Below, piece after piece: positions 1 to 8,216 of a stretch of DNA of 64,000 nt. Numbering within the stretch: the stretch's first letter is position 1; each line of letters starts with the position of its first letter. The stretch spans positions 147,545-211,544 of the forward strand of contig NZ_FOLG01000007.1 in the NCBI RefSeq assembly GCF_900112335.1. Reading direction: 5' to 3'. Made by a program: the position numbers and the translations under genes. This DNA is from Tropicimonas isoalkanivorans. GTDB lineage: Bacteria; Pseudomonadota; Alphaproteobacteria; Rhodobacterales; Rhodobacteraceae. Below the pieces are notes generated by a model. The model had not been told where the DNA came from. It made no database searches and was given only the letters and a program-made list of their open reading frames with translations.

Positions 1-93
1 CAGCCGCTCCGGACGGGGCATTGCGTCGGCGGGGCGCGACAAATCCAGTCCGATCATATGTGCCGGCCGAAAGATGCGGGAAAATAGGCTCAC
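1..93 (-). CDS. 5' end of an unrecognised gene, cut by the window edge
   Basis: A reading frame open on the minus strand to the window edge begins with GTG at 93-91 and gives 31 residues starting MSLFSRIFRPAHMIGLDL. A GGAGG Shine-Dalgarno (106-102) sits 8 nt upstream of the GTG, which is why I accept it as a real start. The gene would diverge from motB. The visible residues match no family I can name; its position beside motB suggests a flagellar or motility role, but that is only context. A second possible start is the ATG at 57. Confidence 0.5.
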   Translation of the reverse strand, partial: MSLFSRIFRPAHMIGLDLSRPADAMPRPERL

Positions 94-397
94 ACCGGAC
101 GCCTCCAAAAGACGCAATGGCACAAACGCGCATTCCAACATGCGCATAGTCGCGTTCGTCGACGCGAGTCGATGTCGGTACAGCGGCTCATGCAAATGAG
201 ATTGGGTGGCAAATGCCCCAAGACAAGGAAACAAATTGGTTCCCTCATCTTGGGGAAACAGTGCCGCTATTTTTGGCCCATTGTGCGCACTTAGGTGACG
301 CAGCGGGCGGCCCGGAGAAAGCCGAACAGGGATCAAGGCTTCCTTTACGGATCCGAGCCTAGGTTCGCCATGGGTGTGTTGAAAACGAGGTGGTGAC
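94..397. other. Divergent intergenic region with two inverted repeats
   Basis: About 300 bases separate the divergent partial gene and motB. I see no convincing coding frame here. Two inverted repeats stand out: TCGCGT (150-155) with ACGCGA (162-167), and CCCCAAGA (216-223) with TCTTGGGG (248-255). No TTAA-N7-TTAA CtrA box is visible, unlike the regions before flgE and between fliL and fliF. The region presumably carries both divergent promoters. Confidence 0.4.
216..255. repeat. 40-nt hairpin-forming inverted repeat upstream of motB
   Basis: The 8-bp arms CCCCAAGA (216-223) and TCTTGGGG (248-255) are perfectly complementary. An inner stem, GGAA (227-230) with TTCC (240-243), closes a 9-nt loop. 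The structure could form in a transcript from either strand or serve as a protein-binding palindrome. It lies about 140 bases before motB. No run of T follows directly, so a simple terminator is unlikely. Confidence 0.45.
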
Positions 398-1216
398 ATG
401 GGCGCCAACAGAAATGCGCCGGTCATCATCAGGCGAAAGAAGGTCGTGGCCGCCAATGGCCACCATGGGGGCGCATGGAAAGTCGCGTATGCCGATTTCG
501 TGACAGCCATGATGGCCTTTTTCATGCTGATGTGGCTGCTGAACGCGACCACCGAGAAACAGCGACAAGGGCTCGCGGATTACTTCAGCCCGACGATCTC
601 CCTTTCCCCGACGTCTGGCGGTGGGGACGGTAATTTCGGCGGAGATTCGATCTTTTCCGAAGATACACTGGCCCAAAACGGGCTGGGCGCCACAAACCTG
701 AAACCGGCCCCACGTACCCCCGGACCGTCCGGAAACAATCCGACCGAGGAAGAAGAGCGATTCGCGGAAATCGAATCGCGTCTCGCAAGAGGCGGCGAGA
801 GCATGGCGGACGACAACATCTTGCGCCACGTGGTGACCCGGATCACGGACGAAGGACTGATTGTGGAAGTGTTCTCGCTCGACGGCGATCCCCTATTTGT
901 CGACGGATCGGACGAACCGACGCCGCTGCTCGAAGATCTGATAGACCTGATCGGCGAGGTCTTCGGATATGCAACGAATCAGGTCGCGGTGAAAGGCTTC
1001 AGCAGGGCATATCCCGTCGTGCTGTTGCAAAATCCGGCGTGGAGTAATTCCCTGAACTGGTCGGAAAAAGCCCGCAGCATGTTGACCCGTAGACTCGCAC
1101 CAACGCGTATGGAGCGGGTGAGCGGGCATGCCGACAGGTCACCCGCCGTCCGCCCCCCAATGTCTATCCGCAATGACAGGCTCGAGATTGTTCTCCTGCG
1201 GTCGGTGGAAGCCTAG
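398..1216 (+). CDS. motB: Flagellar stator protein MotB
   Basis: Inner-membrane stator subunit that forms the ion channel with MotA and anchors it to peptidoglycan. The N-terminus has the family signature WKVAYADFVTAMMAFFMLMW, with the proton-accepting aspartate at about D33 in the single membrane segment (residues about 27-48). A linker of about 100 residues follows, then a C-terminal OmpA-like peptidoglycan-binding region containing GFSRAYP and a closing RLEIVLLR. Length (272 aa) is usual. The ATG is preceded by GAGGTG at about 7 nt. It heads a plus-strand run with flgE, flgK, flgL and flgI. The matching motA is about 16 kb away on the other strand, so the stator genes are split. The C-terminal domain is a divergent version of the OmpA fold. 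Confidence 0.9.
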   Translation: MGANRNAPVIIRRKKVVAANGHHGGAWKVAYADFVTAMMAFFMLMWLLNATTEKQRQGLADYFSPTISLSPTSGGGDGNFGGDSIFSEDTLAQNGLGATNLKPAPRTPGPSGNNPTEEEERFAEIESRLARGGESMADDNILRHVVTRITDEGLIVEVFSLDGDPLFVDGSDEPTPLLEDLIDLIGEVFGYATNQVAVKGFSRAYPVVLLQNPAWSNSLNWSEKARSMLTRRLAPTRMERVSGHADRSPAVRPPMSIRNDRLEIVLLRSVEA

Positions 1217-1244
1217 GGCCAGAAACTCGCCACAAATTTTCCCG

Positions 1245-1259
1245 TTAGCACGCCATTAA
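1245..1259. promoter_or_regulatory. Near-consensus CtrA box upstream of flgE
   Basis: TTAG (1245-1248), 7 nt, then TTAA (1256-1259) matches the alphaproteobacterial CtrA site TTAA-N7-TTAA with one mismatch. It lies 53 bases before the flgE start in the 96-bp gap after motB. CtrA is the known activator of flagellar genes in Rhodobacterales. The same motif class recurs between fliL and fliF. Confidence 0.55.
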
Positions 1260-1312
1260 GCCCGCGGGCGCATAGTGCCACCAACGCGGTCGCAGCAACA
1301 GAAGGGCGCTCC

Positions 1313-2623
1313 ATGACCATTTCATCGTCTCTCAACGCCGGCGTTTCAGGGCTGGCCGCCAACGCCAGCCGGTTGTCGACGATATCCGACAATATCGCGA
1401 ACTCGTCCACCTACGGGTACAAGCGGGCGGAGGCGGACTTCCACTCCATGGTGATCGCTTCGGGCGGCGGCAGCTATTCCGCCGGCGGCGTCCAGGTGAC
1501 GACGACGCGGATCATTGACGAGCCGGGATCGCTGGCCACCACATCGAACGCCACCGACCTCGCAGTCCGCGGACGCGGATTTCTGCCCGTGACGTCGGAG
1601 TCCTCGGTCGTCGCCGGCAACGGTGAAAACCCCATGTTTCTTACGACGACCGGCTCCTTCAGGACCGATGAAGATGGAATCCTGAAAACCAAGTCCGGTC
1701 TCGTGCTTCTCGGCTGGCCGGCAGATCCGGACGGCACGGTTCCGAATTATCCCCGGGACACAGCAGACGGCCTGGAGCCGGTTCAGATCAACGTGAACCA
1801 GTTCGCGGGCGAACCGACGACCGCCATGTCGCTCGGCGTCAACCTTCCGGCGACGGAAACGGACTCTGGCGGCACCGGAGACCCGCTGACATTGCCAATC
1901 GAATATTTCGACAATCTCGGCACGTCCCAATCGATCACGATCACGTTCACGCCCCAGTTGCCGGCGACGGCCGCTGACCCAAGCACCAACACCTGGACCA
2001 TGCAGCTCACCGACTCCGCCAATCCCGGCACACCGATCGGTGAATACACCCTGGTCTTTGACGACACCCGGGCGAGCGGAGGCACGCTCGCGAACGTGAC
2101 CACGGTTTCCGGCGGTGCGTATGACGATGCTGCCGGAACATTTACCGTGAATGTGGCGGGCGGCCCAATGACAATTGACATCGGCGCCATCGGTTCAGGG
2201 TCCGGGCTTACTCAGCTGTCCAACAGCTTCGCCCCGACCGCAATCCACAAGGATGGCTCGCCCGTCGGCAACATGACCTCGGTAGAGGTGGATGCGAACG
2301 GCTATGTCGTCGCCAACTTCGACATCGGCATCTCCCGCGTCGTCTACCAGATCCCGCTGGTGGACATGCCCAATCCCAACGGCTTGGAATCGCTCGATGC
2401 GCAAGCCTACAAAACCTCCATCGATAGCGGCAGCTTCTTTCTCTGGGATGCCGGGGACGGTCCGACGGGCGACATCGTGGGCTACGCCCTCGAGGAATCG
2501 GCAACGGACGTGGCCGGCGAGTTGACCGACCTCATCCAGACCCAACGGGCCTATTCGTCCAACGCAAAGGTCATCCAGACCGTCGACGAAATGCTGCAGG
2601 AAACCACCAACATCAAACGATGA
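1313..2623 (+). CDS. flgE: Flagellar hook protein FlgE
   Basis: Structural subunit of the hook, exported by the flagellar type III system. The N-terminal rod/hook signature is present (SSLNAGVSGLAANASRLSTI followed by DNIANSSTYGYKRA). The C-terminus has the matching amphipathic helix (LIQTQRAYSSNAKVIQTVDE). The middle (about residues 100-330) is a Thr/Gly/Asp-rich beta domain. Length of 436 aa is normal. AGAAGGG precedes the ATG, and a CtrA-like box lies at 1245-1259, so transcription may restart here instead of reading only from motB. FlgK follows after 27 nt. FlgF or FlgG are alternatives by motif, but the length and the adjacent hook-associated genes favour FlgE. Confidence 0.9.
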   Translation: MTISSSLNAGVSGLAANASRLSTISDNIANSSTYGYKRAEADFHSMVIASGGGSYSAGGVQVTTTRIIDEPGSLATTSNATDLAVRGRGFLPVTSESSVVAGNGENPMFLTTTGSFRTDEDGILKTKSGLVLLGWPADPDGTVPNYPRDTADGLEPVQINVNQFAGEPTTAMSLGVNLPATETDSGGTGDPLTLPIEYFDNLGTSQSITITFTPQLPATAADPSTNTWTMQLTDSANPGTPIGEYTLVFDDTRASGGTLANVTTVSGGAYDDAAGTFTVNVAGGPMTIDIGAIGSGSGLTQLSNSFAPTAIHKDGSPVGNMTSVEVDANGYVVANFDIGISRVVYQIPLVDMPNPNGLESLDAQAYKTSIDSGSFFLWDAGDGPTGDIVGYALEESATDVAGELTDLIQTQRAYSSNAKVIQTVDEMLQETTNIKR

Positions 2624-2650
2624 GGTGATAGCCGCTTGAGGTAATTCCGA

Positions 2651-4108
2651 ATGAGCCTTTCCAGTGCACTTTCGAATGCCCTGTCCGGTCTGACCGCCGC
2701 CAGCCGTGCCGCAGAGATAGCCTCCGCGAACGTGTCGAATGCCACGACGCCCGGATATGCGCGGCGGGAGATCTCTCTCTCGTCCAATGGCGTGAATGCC
2801 ACGGGGGCAGGGGTGCAGGTGGATGGGGTCACGCGTGTCACCGACGACAGGGCGTCCGCCGATTGCCGGCTTGCCAAGGCAAATCTTGCGAACGCCAGCA
2901 CGGCATCGTCCGGGTGGCTGCGGATAGAGGCCGCGATAGGCCTGCCCACCGAGGAGGGATCACTTGAATCACGAATCACCGCTTTCGGGTCGGCATTGAT
3001 AGATGCCGCCAGCCGACCAGACGAGGATGCCCGCCTCATCGCCGCGGCGGACGCAGCGTCGACCCTGGCGAGCCACGTTCGGTCGATCTCGGACAATATT
3101 CAAGGAATGAGGATGGACGCAGATTCCGACATCGGAAGAATGGTGGAACAACTCAACTCGAACCTGGAACACGTCCAGACTCTGAATTCGCAGATCTTCC
3201 GAATGAGCAATGCAGGCAGCGACATTTCAGGCCTTCTCGATCAGAGGCAGAACGTCGTCAATTCTATTTCCGAGATCGTTCCGGTGAACCAGGTGTCGCG
3301 CGACGGGGGGCAGATCGCGCTTTACACCACCGGCGGAGCGATCCTCCTCGACGGTCCGGCAGCCCAGTTCGAATTCACGACAACGGGAACGATTACCCCG
3401 GACATGACATTGGACGCGGGGTCCTTGTCCGGCCTCAGCATCAATGGAAACCCGTTAAACGTGGGCGCTGCATATGACCCTGTCGGGGGCGGCAAACTCG
3501 CAGCGGCATTCGAAATCCGGGACCAGATCGCACCCGGCGCCCAAGCCGAACTGGATGCCTTCGCGCGAGACCTGATCGAACGTTTCCAGGACCCGGCCCT
3601 CGGCACCTCCACGGCCGACGGATCAAGGGGCCTGTTCACGGACGACACCGGCGCGTTCACTGCCGTCGACGAAATAGGTGTGTCGGCGCGGATCCAACTT
3701 CATCCCTCGGTGGACACGGCCCTCGGCGGCGAGATCTGGCGCATGAGAGATGGCGCGGGCGCGACAGCGCAAGGAGACGTTGGCAATTCCACCCTGCTCA
3801 CGTCACTCTCGAACCGCCTGATGGAACGACGAGTGGCGCCTTCCGGGGATTCGGCCGGTGTCGAGAGGAGCGTTGTGGAATTCGCATCCAACATCTTGTC
3901 AGCGATCTCCACGAAACAGAACGCCGCCGAAGCCAAACAAACGTTCGAGGCGGCCCGCGTGGAAACGCTGGAGACCGAATTGGCGCGATCCGGCGTGGAT
4001 ACCGACGACGAGATGCAAAAGCTTCTTCTGATCGAACAGGCTTACGCGGCGAATGCGCGCGTCATGCAAACGGTCGACCGGTTGATGCAAAACCTGTTGG
4101 AGATCTGA
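2651..4108 (+). CDS. flgK: Flagellar hook-associated protein 1, FlgK
   Basis: Junction protein between hook and filament. The N-terminus has the rod/hook signature in the FlgK version (LSGLTAASRAAEIASANVSN then TTPGYARREI). The C-terminus ends with LLLIEQAYAANARVMQTVDR. The central part is helical with the typical FlgK motif SDISGLLDQRQNVVNSISEI. Length of 485 aa fits. FlgL begins 4 nt after the stop, and co-expression with FlgL, its junction partner, is standard. Confidence 0.93.
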   Translation: MSLSSALSNALSGLTAASRAAEIASANVSNATTPGYARREISLSSNGVNATGAGVQVDGVTRVTDDRASADCRLAKANLANASTASSGWLRIEAAIGLPTEEGSLESRITAFGSALIDAASRPDEDARLIAAADAASTLASHVRSISDNIQGMRMDADSDIGRMVEQLNSNLEHVQTLNSQIFRMSNAGSDISGLLDQRQNVVNSISEIVPVNQVSRDGGQIALYTTGGAILLDGPAAQFEFTTTGTITPDMTLDAGSLSGLSINGNPLNVGAAYDPVGGGKLAAAFEIRDQIAPGAQAELDAFARDLIERFQDPALGTSTADGSRGLFTDDTGAFTAVDEIGVSARIQLHPSVDTALGGEIWRMRDGAGATAQGDVGNSTLLTSLSNRLMERRVAPSGDSAGVERSVVEFASNILSAISTKQNAAEAKQTFEAARVETLETELARSGVDTDDEMQKLLLIEQAYAANARVMQTVDRLMQNLLEI

Positions 4109-4111
4109 GCC

Positions 4112-5116
4112 ATGGCGATCAACACCGTTGGCGATCTTGCGATGAGCTACATCTTCCGCAGCAGGAACGCACAAACGAAAGCCGACCTGGCACGCTTGTC
4201 TCAGGAGGTCGCGACAGGACAGGTCGCTTCGGTATCCGATGCCGTCAAGGGCGACTTTGGCACCCTGTCCGCCATCGAAAACAACCTCGGGCAGCTAGAA
4301 GCCTATCGCGGCTCCATCAATGAAGCGGCCGGATTTACAGGAGCGGTACAGGGCACTCTGGAATCCATCCGGCAGACGGCGGAAGGGATCTCTCACGATC
4401 TTCTGGCGTCGAGCAGCATGGGGCAATCGGCATTGTCTTCCTCACTCGCGGGATCGGCCACGGATGCGTTCGAGACAGCCGTCAGTCGGCTGAATACGAG
4501 CTTCGGCGGTCGAAGCCTCTTCGCCGGGATTGCGACGAAAAGCGCGGCAGTTGCCCCGGCGGAGACGATCCTTGCGGCGCTGGAGACAGCTGTTTCATCC
4601 GAAACCACAGCGGCTGGCGTCAAATCCGTCGTGGACGAATGGTTCGCTGCAGGCGGCGGTTTCGACAGCGTGGCCTACCTTGGCTCCACCACGCCTCTCG
4701 CGCCAATGGCCGCCGGGCAAGGAAAGCAAGTCAGCATCGCGGTCACCGCTGCAGACGCCCCCTTGCGCGACACGTTGCGCGGCCTCGCGTTGGCGGCCCT
4801 GATCAACCGTGCACCCCTTCAATCGTCGTCGTCGCAGCAAGCGAAGATGGCCGTTATGGCAAGTGAGACGCTCATGCAGGCCAATACCGAGATGCTCGAT
4901 GAACAGGCCAAGGTTGGTATAGCGCAGGAGTCATTTGAAACCGCTCTTGCAAGCAACGCCAGCGAGACAGCGGCGATGAAACTCGCGATGTCCAATATCT
5001 TGTCAGCGGATCCGTACGACCGGGCGACGCAACTGAAACAGGCCGAAACTCAGCTCGAAATGCTCTACACCCTGACCGCACGAACGGCGGCGATGAAACT
5101 CTCGGATTACCTCTGA
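4112..5116 (+). CDS. flgL: Flagellar hook-associated protein 3, FlgL
   Basis: Second hook-filament junction protein, a flagellin-like helical protein. The N-terminus (TVGDLAMSYIFRSRNAQTKA then DLARLSQEVATG) matches the flagellin/FlgL N-terminal helix, and the C-terminal helix ends QLEMLYTLTARTAAMKLSDYL. Length is 334 aa. The stop TGA shares its last base with the flgI ATG (TGATG), so the two genes are translationally coupled. The absence of flagellin-specific central features and the position after flgK make FlgL the better call than a flagellin. Confidence 0.9.
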   Translation: MAINTVGDLAMSYIFRSRNAQTKADLARLSQEVATGQVASVSDAVKGDFGTLSAIENNLGQLEAYRGSINEAAGFTGAVQGTLESIRQTAEGISHDLLASSSMGQSALSSSLAGSATDAFETAVSRLNTSFGGRSLFAGIATKSAAVAPAETILAALETAVSSETTAAGVKSVVDEWFAAGGGFDSVAYLGSTTPLAPMAAGQGKQVSIAVTAADAPLRDTLRGLALAALINRAPLQSSSSQQAKMAVMASETLMQANTEMLDEQAKVGIAQESFETALASNASETAAMKLAMSNILSADPYDRATQLKQAETQLEMLYTLTARTAAMKLSDYL

Positions 5117-6219
5117 TGATACGCATGGTTCTGACGCTGCTCATGTTTCTGGCTGTGGCATGGCCGGCTGCCGCGGGACAGGTTCGCATCAAGGATCTCG
5201 TCGAATTCGACGGTGTGCGTGGAAATGACCTGGTCGGCTACGGATTGGTGGTTGGTCTGCACGGCACGGGGGATGGGCTGAGAAATGCGCCGTTCACCGA
5301 AGAGATCATGGCAAACATGCTCGAACGCCTCGGCGTAAACGTTTCCGGCGAACAATTTAGACCCAAGAACGTGGCGGCGGTATTCGTGACCGCCGCCCTA
5401 CCGCCCTTCGCCCGATCCGGCAGCCGGATCGACGTGTCGGTGTCCGCCATTGGCGACGCGAAGAGCCTGATGGGCGGAACGCTTATCATGACCCCGCTGA
5501 CGGCGGCGGATGGTCAAATATACGCAGTCGGTCAAGGGACCGTGATCGCGGGCGGCACCCAGGCGGAGGGGGATGCCGCAAGAGTCGTGACGGGAGTGCC
5601 CACGGCGGGCGTCATTCCGTCAGGCGCGAGGGTGGAGAGGGAAATCGACTTCGAGTTCTCCCAGCTCTCGACCGTACGCCTCGCCTTGCGGGACCCGGAT
5701 TTCACGACAGCCGGGCGAATCGAGACGGCGATCAACGCTTCGTTCGGGCGGCCCGTGTCGCGAATGCTCGACGCAGGAACCGTGGAACTCGATATCGCGG
5801 CAACGGGTACGGGATCTCCCGCACGCACAATCGGCCATGTGGAAAACCTGACCGTCGAACCACAGCGCCGGGCACGGGTGGTGGTAGACCAAAGGTCCGG
5901 CACTATCGTCATGGGCGACGACGTGCGCATATCGAGGGTGGCGGTGTCACAAGGCAACCTGACGCTTCGAATCGAGGAAGCCCCCATTGCCGTTCAACCC
6001 AACCCGTTCGCGCCGGGTGAGACGGTTGTTTTGCCCCGAACGTCTGCGCAGATCGTCGACGAGCCCGGCATCGGCCTTGCCGAGGTGTCCGGCGGCACAT
6101 CCCTTGCAGAAGTGGTTGCAGGTTTGAATGCGCTCGGAGTGGCTCCTCGAGACCTCATCGACATCCTTACCAGCATCAAAGCTGCCGGAGCTTTGCATGC
6201 CGAATTCATCGTGCATTGA
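5116..6219 (+). CDS. flgI: Flagellar P-ring protein FlgI
   Basis: Forms the periplasmic P ring around the rod in the peptidoglycan layer. It has a Sec signal peptide (about residues 1-20, ending WPAAAG) and the conserved start of the mature protein, QVRIKDLVEFDGVRGNDLVG then YGLVVGLHGTGDGL. The C-terminus carries LNALGVAPRDLIDILTSIKA. Length of 367 aa is normal. FlgA and FlgH, the usual partners, are not in the window. It is the last gene of the motB-flgI run and faces the acyl-CoA synthetase gene tail to tail across 68 nt. Confidence 0.95.
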   Translation: MIRMVLTLLMFLAVAWPAAAGQVRIKDLVEFDGVRGNDLVGYGLVVGLHGTGDGLRNAPFTEEIMANMLERLGVNVSGEQFRPKNVAAVFVTAALPPFARSGSRIDVSVSAIGDAKSLMGGTLIMTPLTAADGQIYAVGQGTVIAGGTQAEGDAARVVTGVPTAGVIPSGARVEREIDFEFSQLSTVRLALRDPDFTTAGRIETAINASFGRPVSRMLDAGTVELDIAATGTGSPARTIGHVENLTVEPQRRARVVVDQRSGTIVMGDDVRISRVAVSQGNLTLRIEEAPIAVQPNPFAPGETVVLPRTSAQIVDEPGIGLAEVSGGTSLAEVVAGLNALGVAPRDLIDILTSIKAAGALHAEFIVH

Positions 6220-6287
6220 TGGAAGGGACGTCGAACTGTCCTTGTGCTCTGGACCACGCTCGCAATGAAACGCAGTCCGTCATCGGA

Positions 6288-8186
6288 TCAAAGCGGATCC
6301 TGACCCTTCCAGCGCCACGGGCTCGTGAAATCCCCCAGGAGCGATGAAACCGCATCCTCGTTCAGCTCGCCGCGACGGTCCAACACGGCGACGAGACCGA
6401 GCTTCTTGTCCTCCACGACGTCTACCACTGCGGCCGGAACTCCAGCGGCAGAAAGCGCCGCATCATAGATGCGCGTGATCGCGAGCTTTCGCAGGGCAGG
6501 CTTGAAGATCTTGCCGACGGCCGTTTTTGGCAATTCCGGCAATATCTCCATATATTTCGGTATTGCTGCCCGCTCCGAAATGCGAGGTCTGACGAACGCG
6601 AGAAGGTCTTCCACCGTCACCTGCCCGCCTTCGACGAGTTCGATGTAGGCACAGGGCAATTCCCCGGCGAACGCGTCCGGTTGACCGATGGCGCCCGCAA
6701 ACGCCACCGCCGGATGGCTCAGGAGGGCTTCTTCGATGACGGCAGGGTCGATGTTATGGCCGCCCCGGTTGATGAGGTCTTTCTTGCGTCCGGTGATCCA
6801 AAGATATCCGTCTTCGTCGATACGCCCGAGATCCCCGGTTCGCAGATAGACATCCTGATGGAACAGTCTGTGATTCCTGTCGGCTTCCGTATAGGTCGAC
6901 CCGACAAACACGCCGGGGTTCTGGACGCATATTTCGCCGACCTCATCAGTCCCGCATTCAACCGGACCATCATCGGTATGCCGGAGAATCCTGATTTCCG
7001 TGTAAGGGAACGGTATTCCGACGGACCCGACCTTCTTGTTGCCCTCTACAGGATTGATCGCCACCAGACAGGTCGCCTCGGTCAGGCCGTAGCCCTCTAT
7101 GATTTCGACGCCGGAGGCCTGCTCGAAGCGCCGGTACAGTTGGACCGGCAAGGGAGCCGAACCCGAGAAAGCTTTCTCCAATGTGGATATGTCGGCATCG
7201 ACAGGTCGCTGCATGAGCGCCGCGAAGGCCGTGGGAACGCCAATCATAAAGGTGATTTTCCAGCGTTCAATCAGCTTCCAGAAATTGTCGAAAACCCCCT
7301 CCCCCCTGAAACCTTGCGGTGTCGGAAGGATGACATGGCTGCCGGAGGCTATCATCGACATCAGGATTGGATAGACCGCGAAGACATGGAAAAGCGGCAG
7401 CGGGCAAAGGACGCTGTCTCGCTCGTCAAAGAGTAGCCGATTACCGATCCACCCATTATAAATCATGCCGGAGTAGAGATGCTGCGCCACCTTCGGCATC
7501 CCGGTGGTGCCACCGGTATGAAAATAGGCGGCAACACGATCATGATCGCTGTCAGCGAACGACAACTCGCCTGAAGGTTGCGCGCCCATGGCCTTGTTGA
7601 AGTCGGCGACATCGGCCGTTCGCGGGGCCGGTGTTTTCGGGCGCAAGAATGGAGCAATCCAGCGCTGCGGGCCGGACAGGTATCGCAGCATGTCCACTTC
7701 CAGCACGTGGCGCACGTCCGGTGCGTCCGCCACCGCCGCCGCCGCTTTTTGTGCCACGTCGCTCTTGGGAAAGGCGCGCAATGTCACCAGGACCTTCGCT
7801 TTGCTCTCGCGCAGGATCGCGCTGATCTGACCGGGCTCGAGCAGCGGATTTATGGGCGCGACAATGCCAGCGATCATGCCTCCCAGGAGGGCAAAGACCG
7901 TTTCACTGCAGTTCGGAAGCAGAAATGCGACGACATCGTTCTCTCCAACCCCAAGAGACCGGAACAGGTTCGCGGCCTGCCGGGAACGCGTGAGAACCTC
8001 GGACCACGTGAATGTTTCCGCGGGAGCATTCGGGCGGGCGAAGAACTGGAATGTCACCGCCGGACGCGCGCCGTGGCGCGCGCCGGCCTCGCTGAGAAAC
8101 TCGTATATGGTAGTCGGAAGGTCGCGGTCCTTCCACGGCATCTCTCTTTCGATCGCGTCGCGGTCGGCGATGCTTGCAAAGGTCAC
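6288..8186 (-). CDS. Acyl-CoA synthetase (AMP-forming, ANL superfamily)
   Basis: Activates a carboxylic acid to acyl-AMP and then acyl-CoA. The AMP-binding core has the P-loop HTGGTTGMPK (about residue 225), the adenylate motif EGYGLTEATC, the YLRTGDLGRIDEDGYLWITG segment and the hinge GRKKDLINRGGHNI, followed by the C-terminal lysine region PKTAVGKIFKPALRK. The protein is 632 aa, longer than the usual 520-560, because about 60 extra residues follow the catalytic lysine region. The substrate (medium or long chain, or another acid) cannot be read from the sequence. It is followed on the same strand by nothing flagellar and lies 30 nt downstream of the ABC exporter gene, so the two may be co-transcribed. 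Confidence 0.82.
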   Translation of the reverse strand: MTFASIADRDAIEREMPWKDRDLPTTIYEFLSEAGARHGARPAVTFQFFARPNAPAETFTWSEVLTRSRQAANLFRSLGVGENDVVAFLLPNCSETVFALLGGMIAGIVAPINPLLEPGQISAILRESKAKVLVTLRAFPKSDVAQKAAAAVADAPDVRHVLEVDMLRYLSGPQRWIAPFLRPKTPAPRTADVADFNKAMGAQPSGELSFADSDHDRVAAYFHTGGTTGMPKVAQHLYSGMIYNGWIGNRLLFDERDSVLCPLPLFHVFAVYPILMSMIASGSHVILPTPQGFRGEGVFDNFWKLIERWKITFMIGVPTAFAALMQRPVDADISTLEKAFSGSAPLPVQLYRRFEQASGVEIIEGYGLTEATCLVAINPVEGNKKVGSVGIPFPYTEIRILRHTDDGPVECGTDEVGEICVQNPGVFVGSTYTEADRNHRLFHQDVYLRTGDLGRIDEDGYLWITGRKKDLINRGGHNIDPAVIEEALLSHPAVAFAGAIGQPDAFAGELPCAYIELVEGGQVTVEDLLAFVRPRISERAAIPKYMEILPELPKTAVGKIFKPALRKLAITRIYDAALSAAGVPAAVVDVVEDKKLGLVAVLDRRGELNEDAVSSLLGDFTSPWRWKGQDPL

Positions 8187-8216
8187 GCCCGCTCCTCCAG
8201 TTGTCGCGACGACAGG

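Noticed and set aside
6222..6242. Possible terminator between flgI and the acyl-CoA synthetase gene
   Set aside because: AAGGGAC and GTCCTT pair only with a bulge, and there is no T run.
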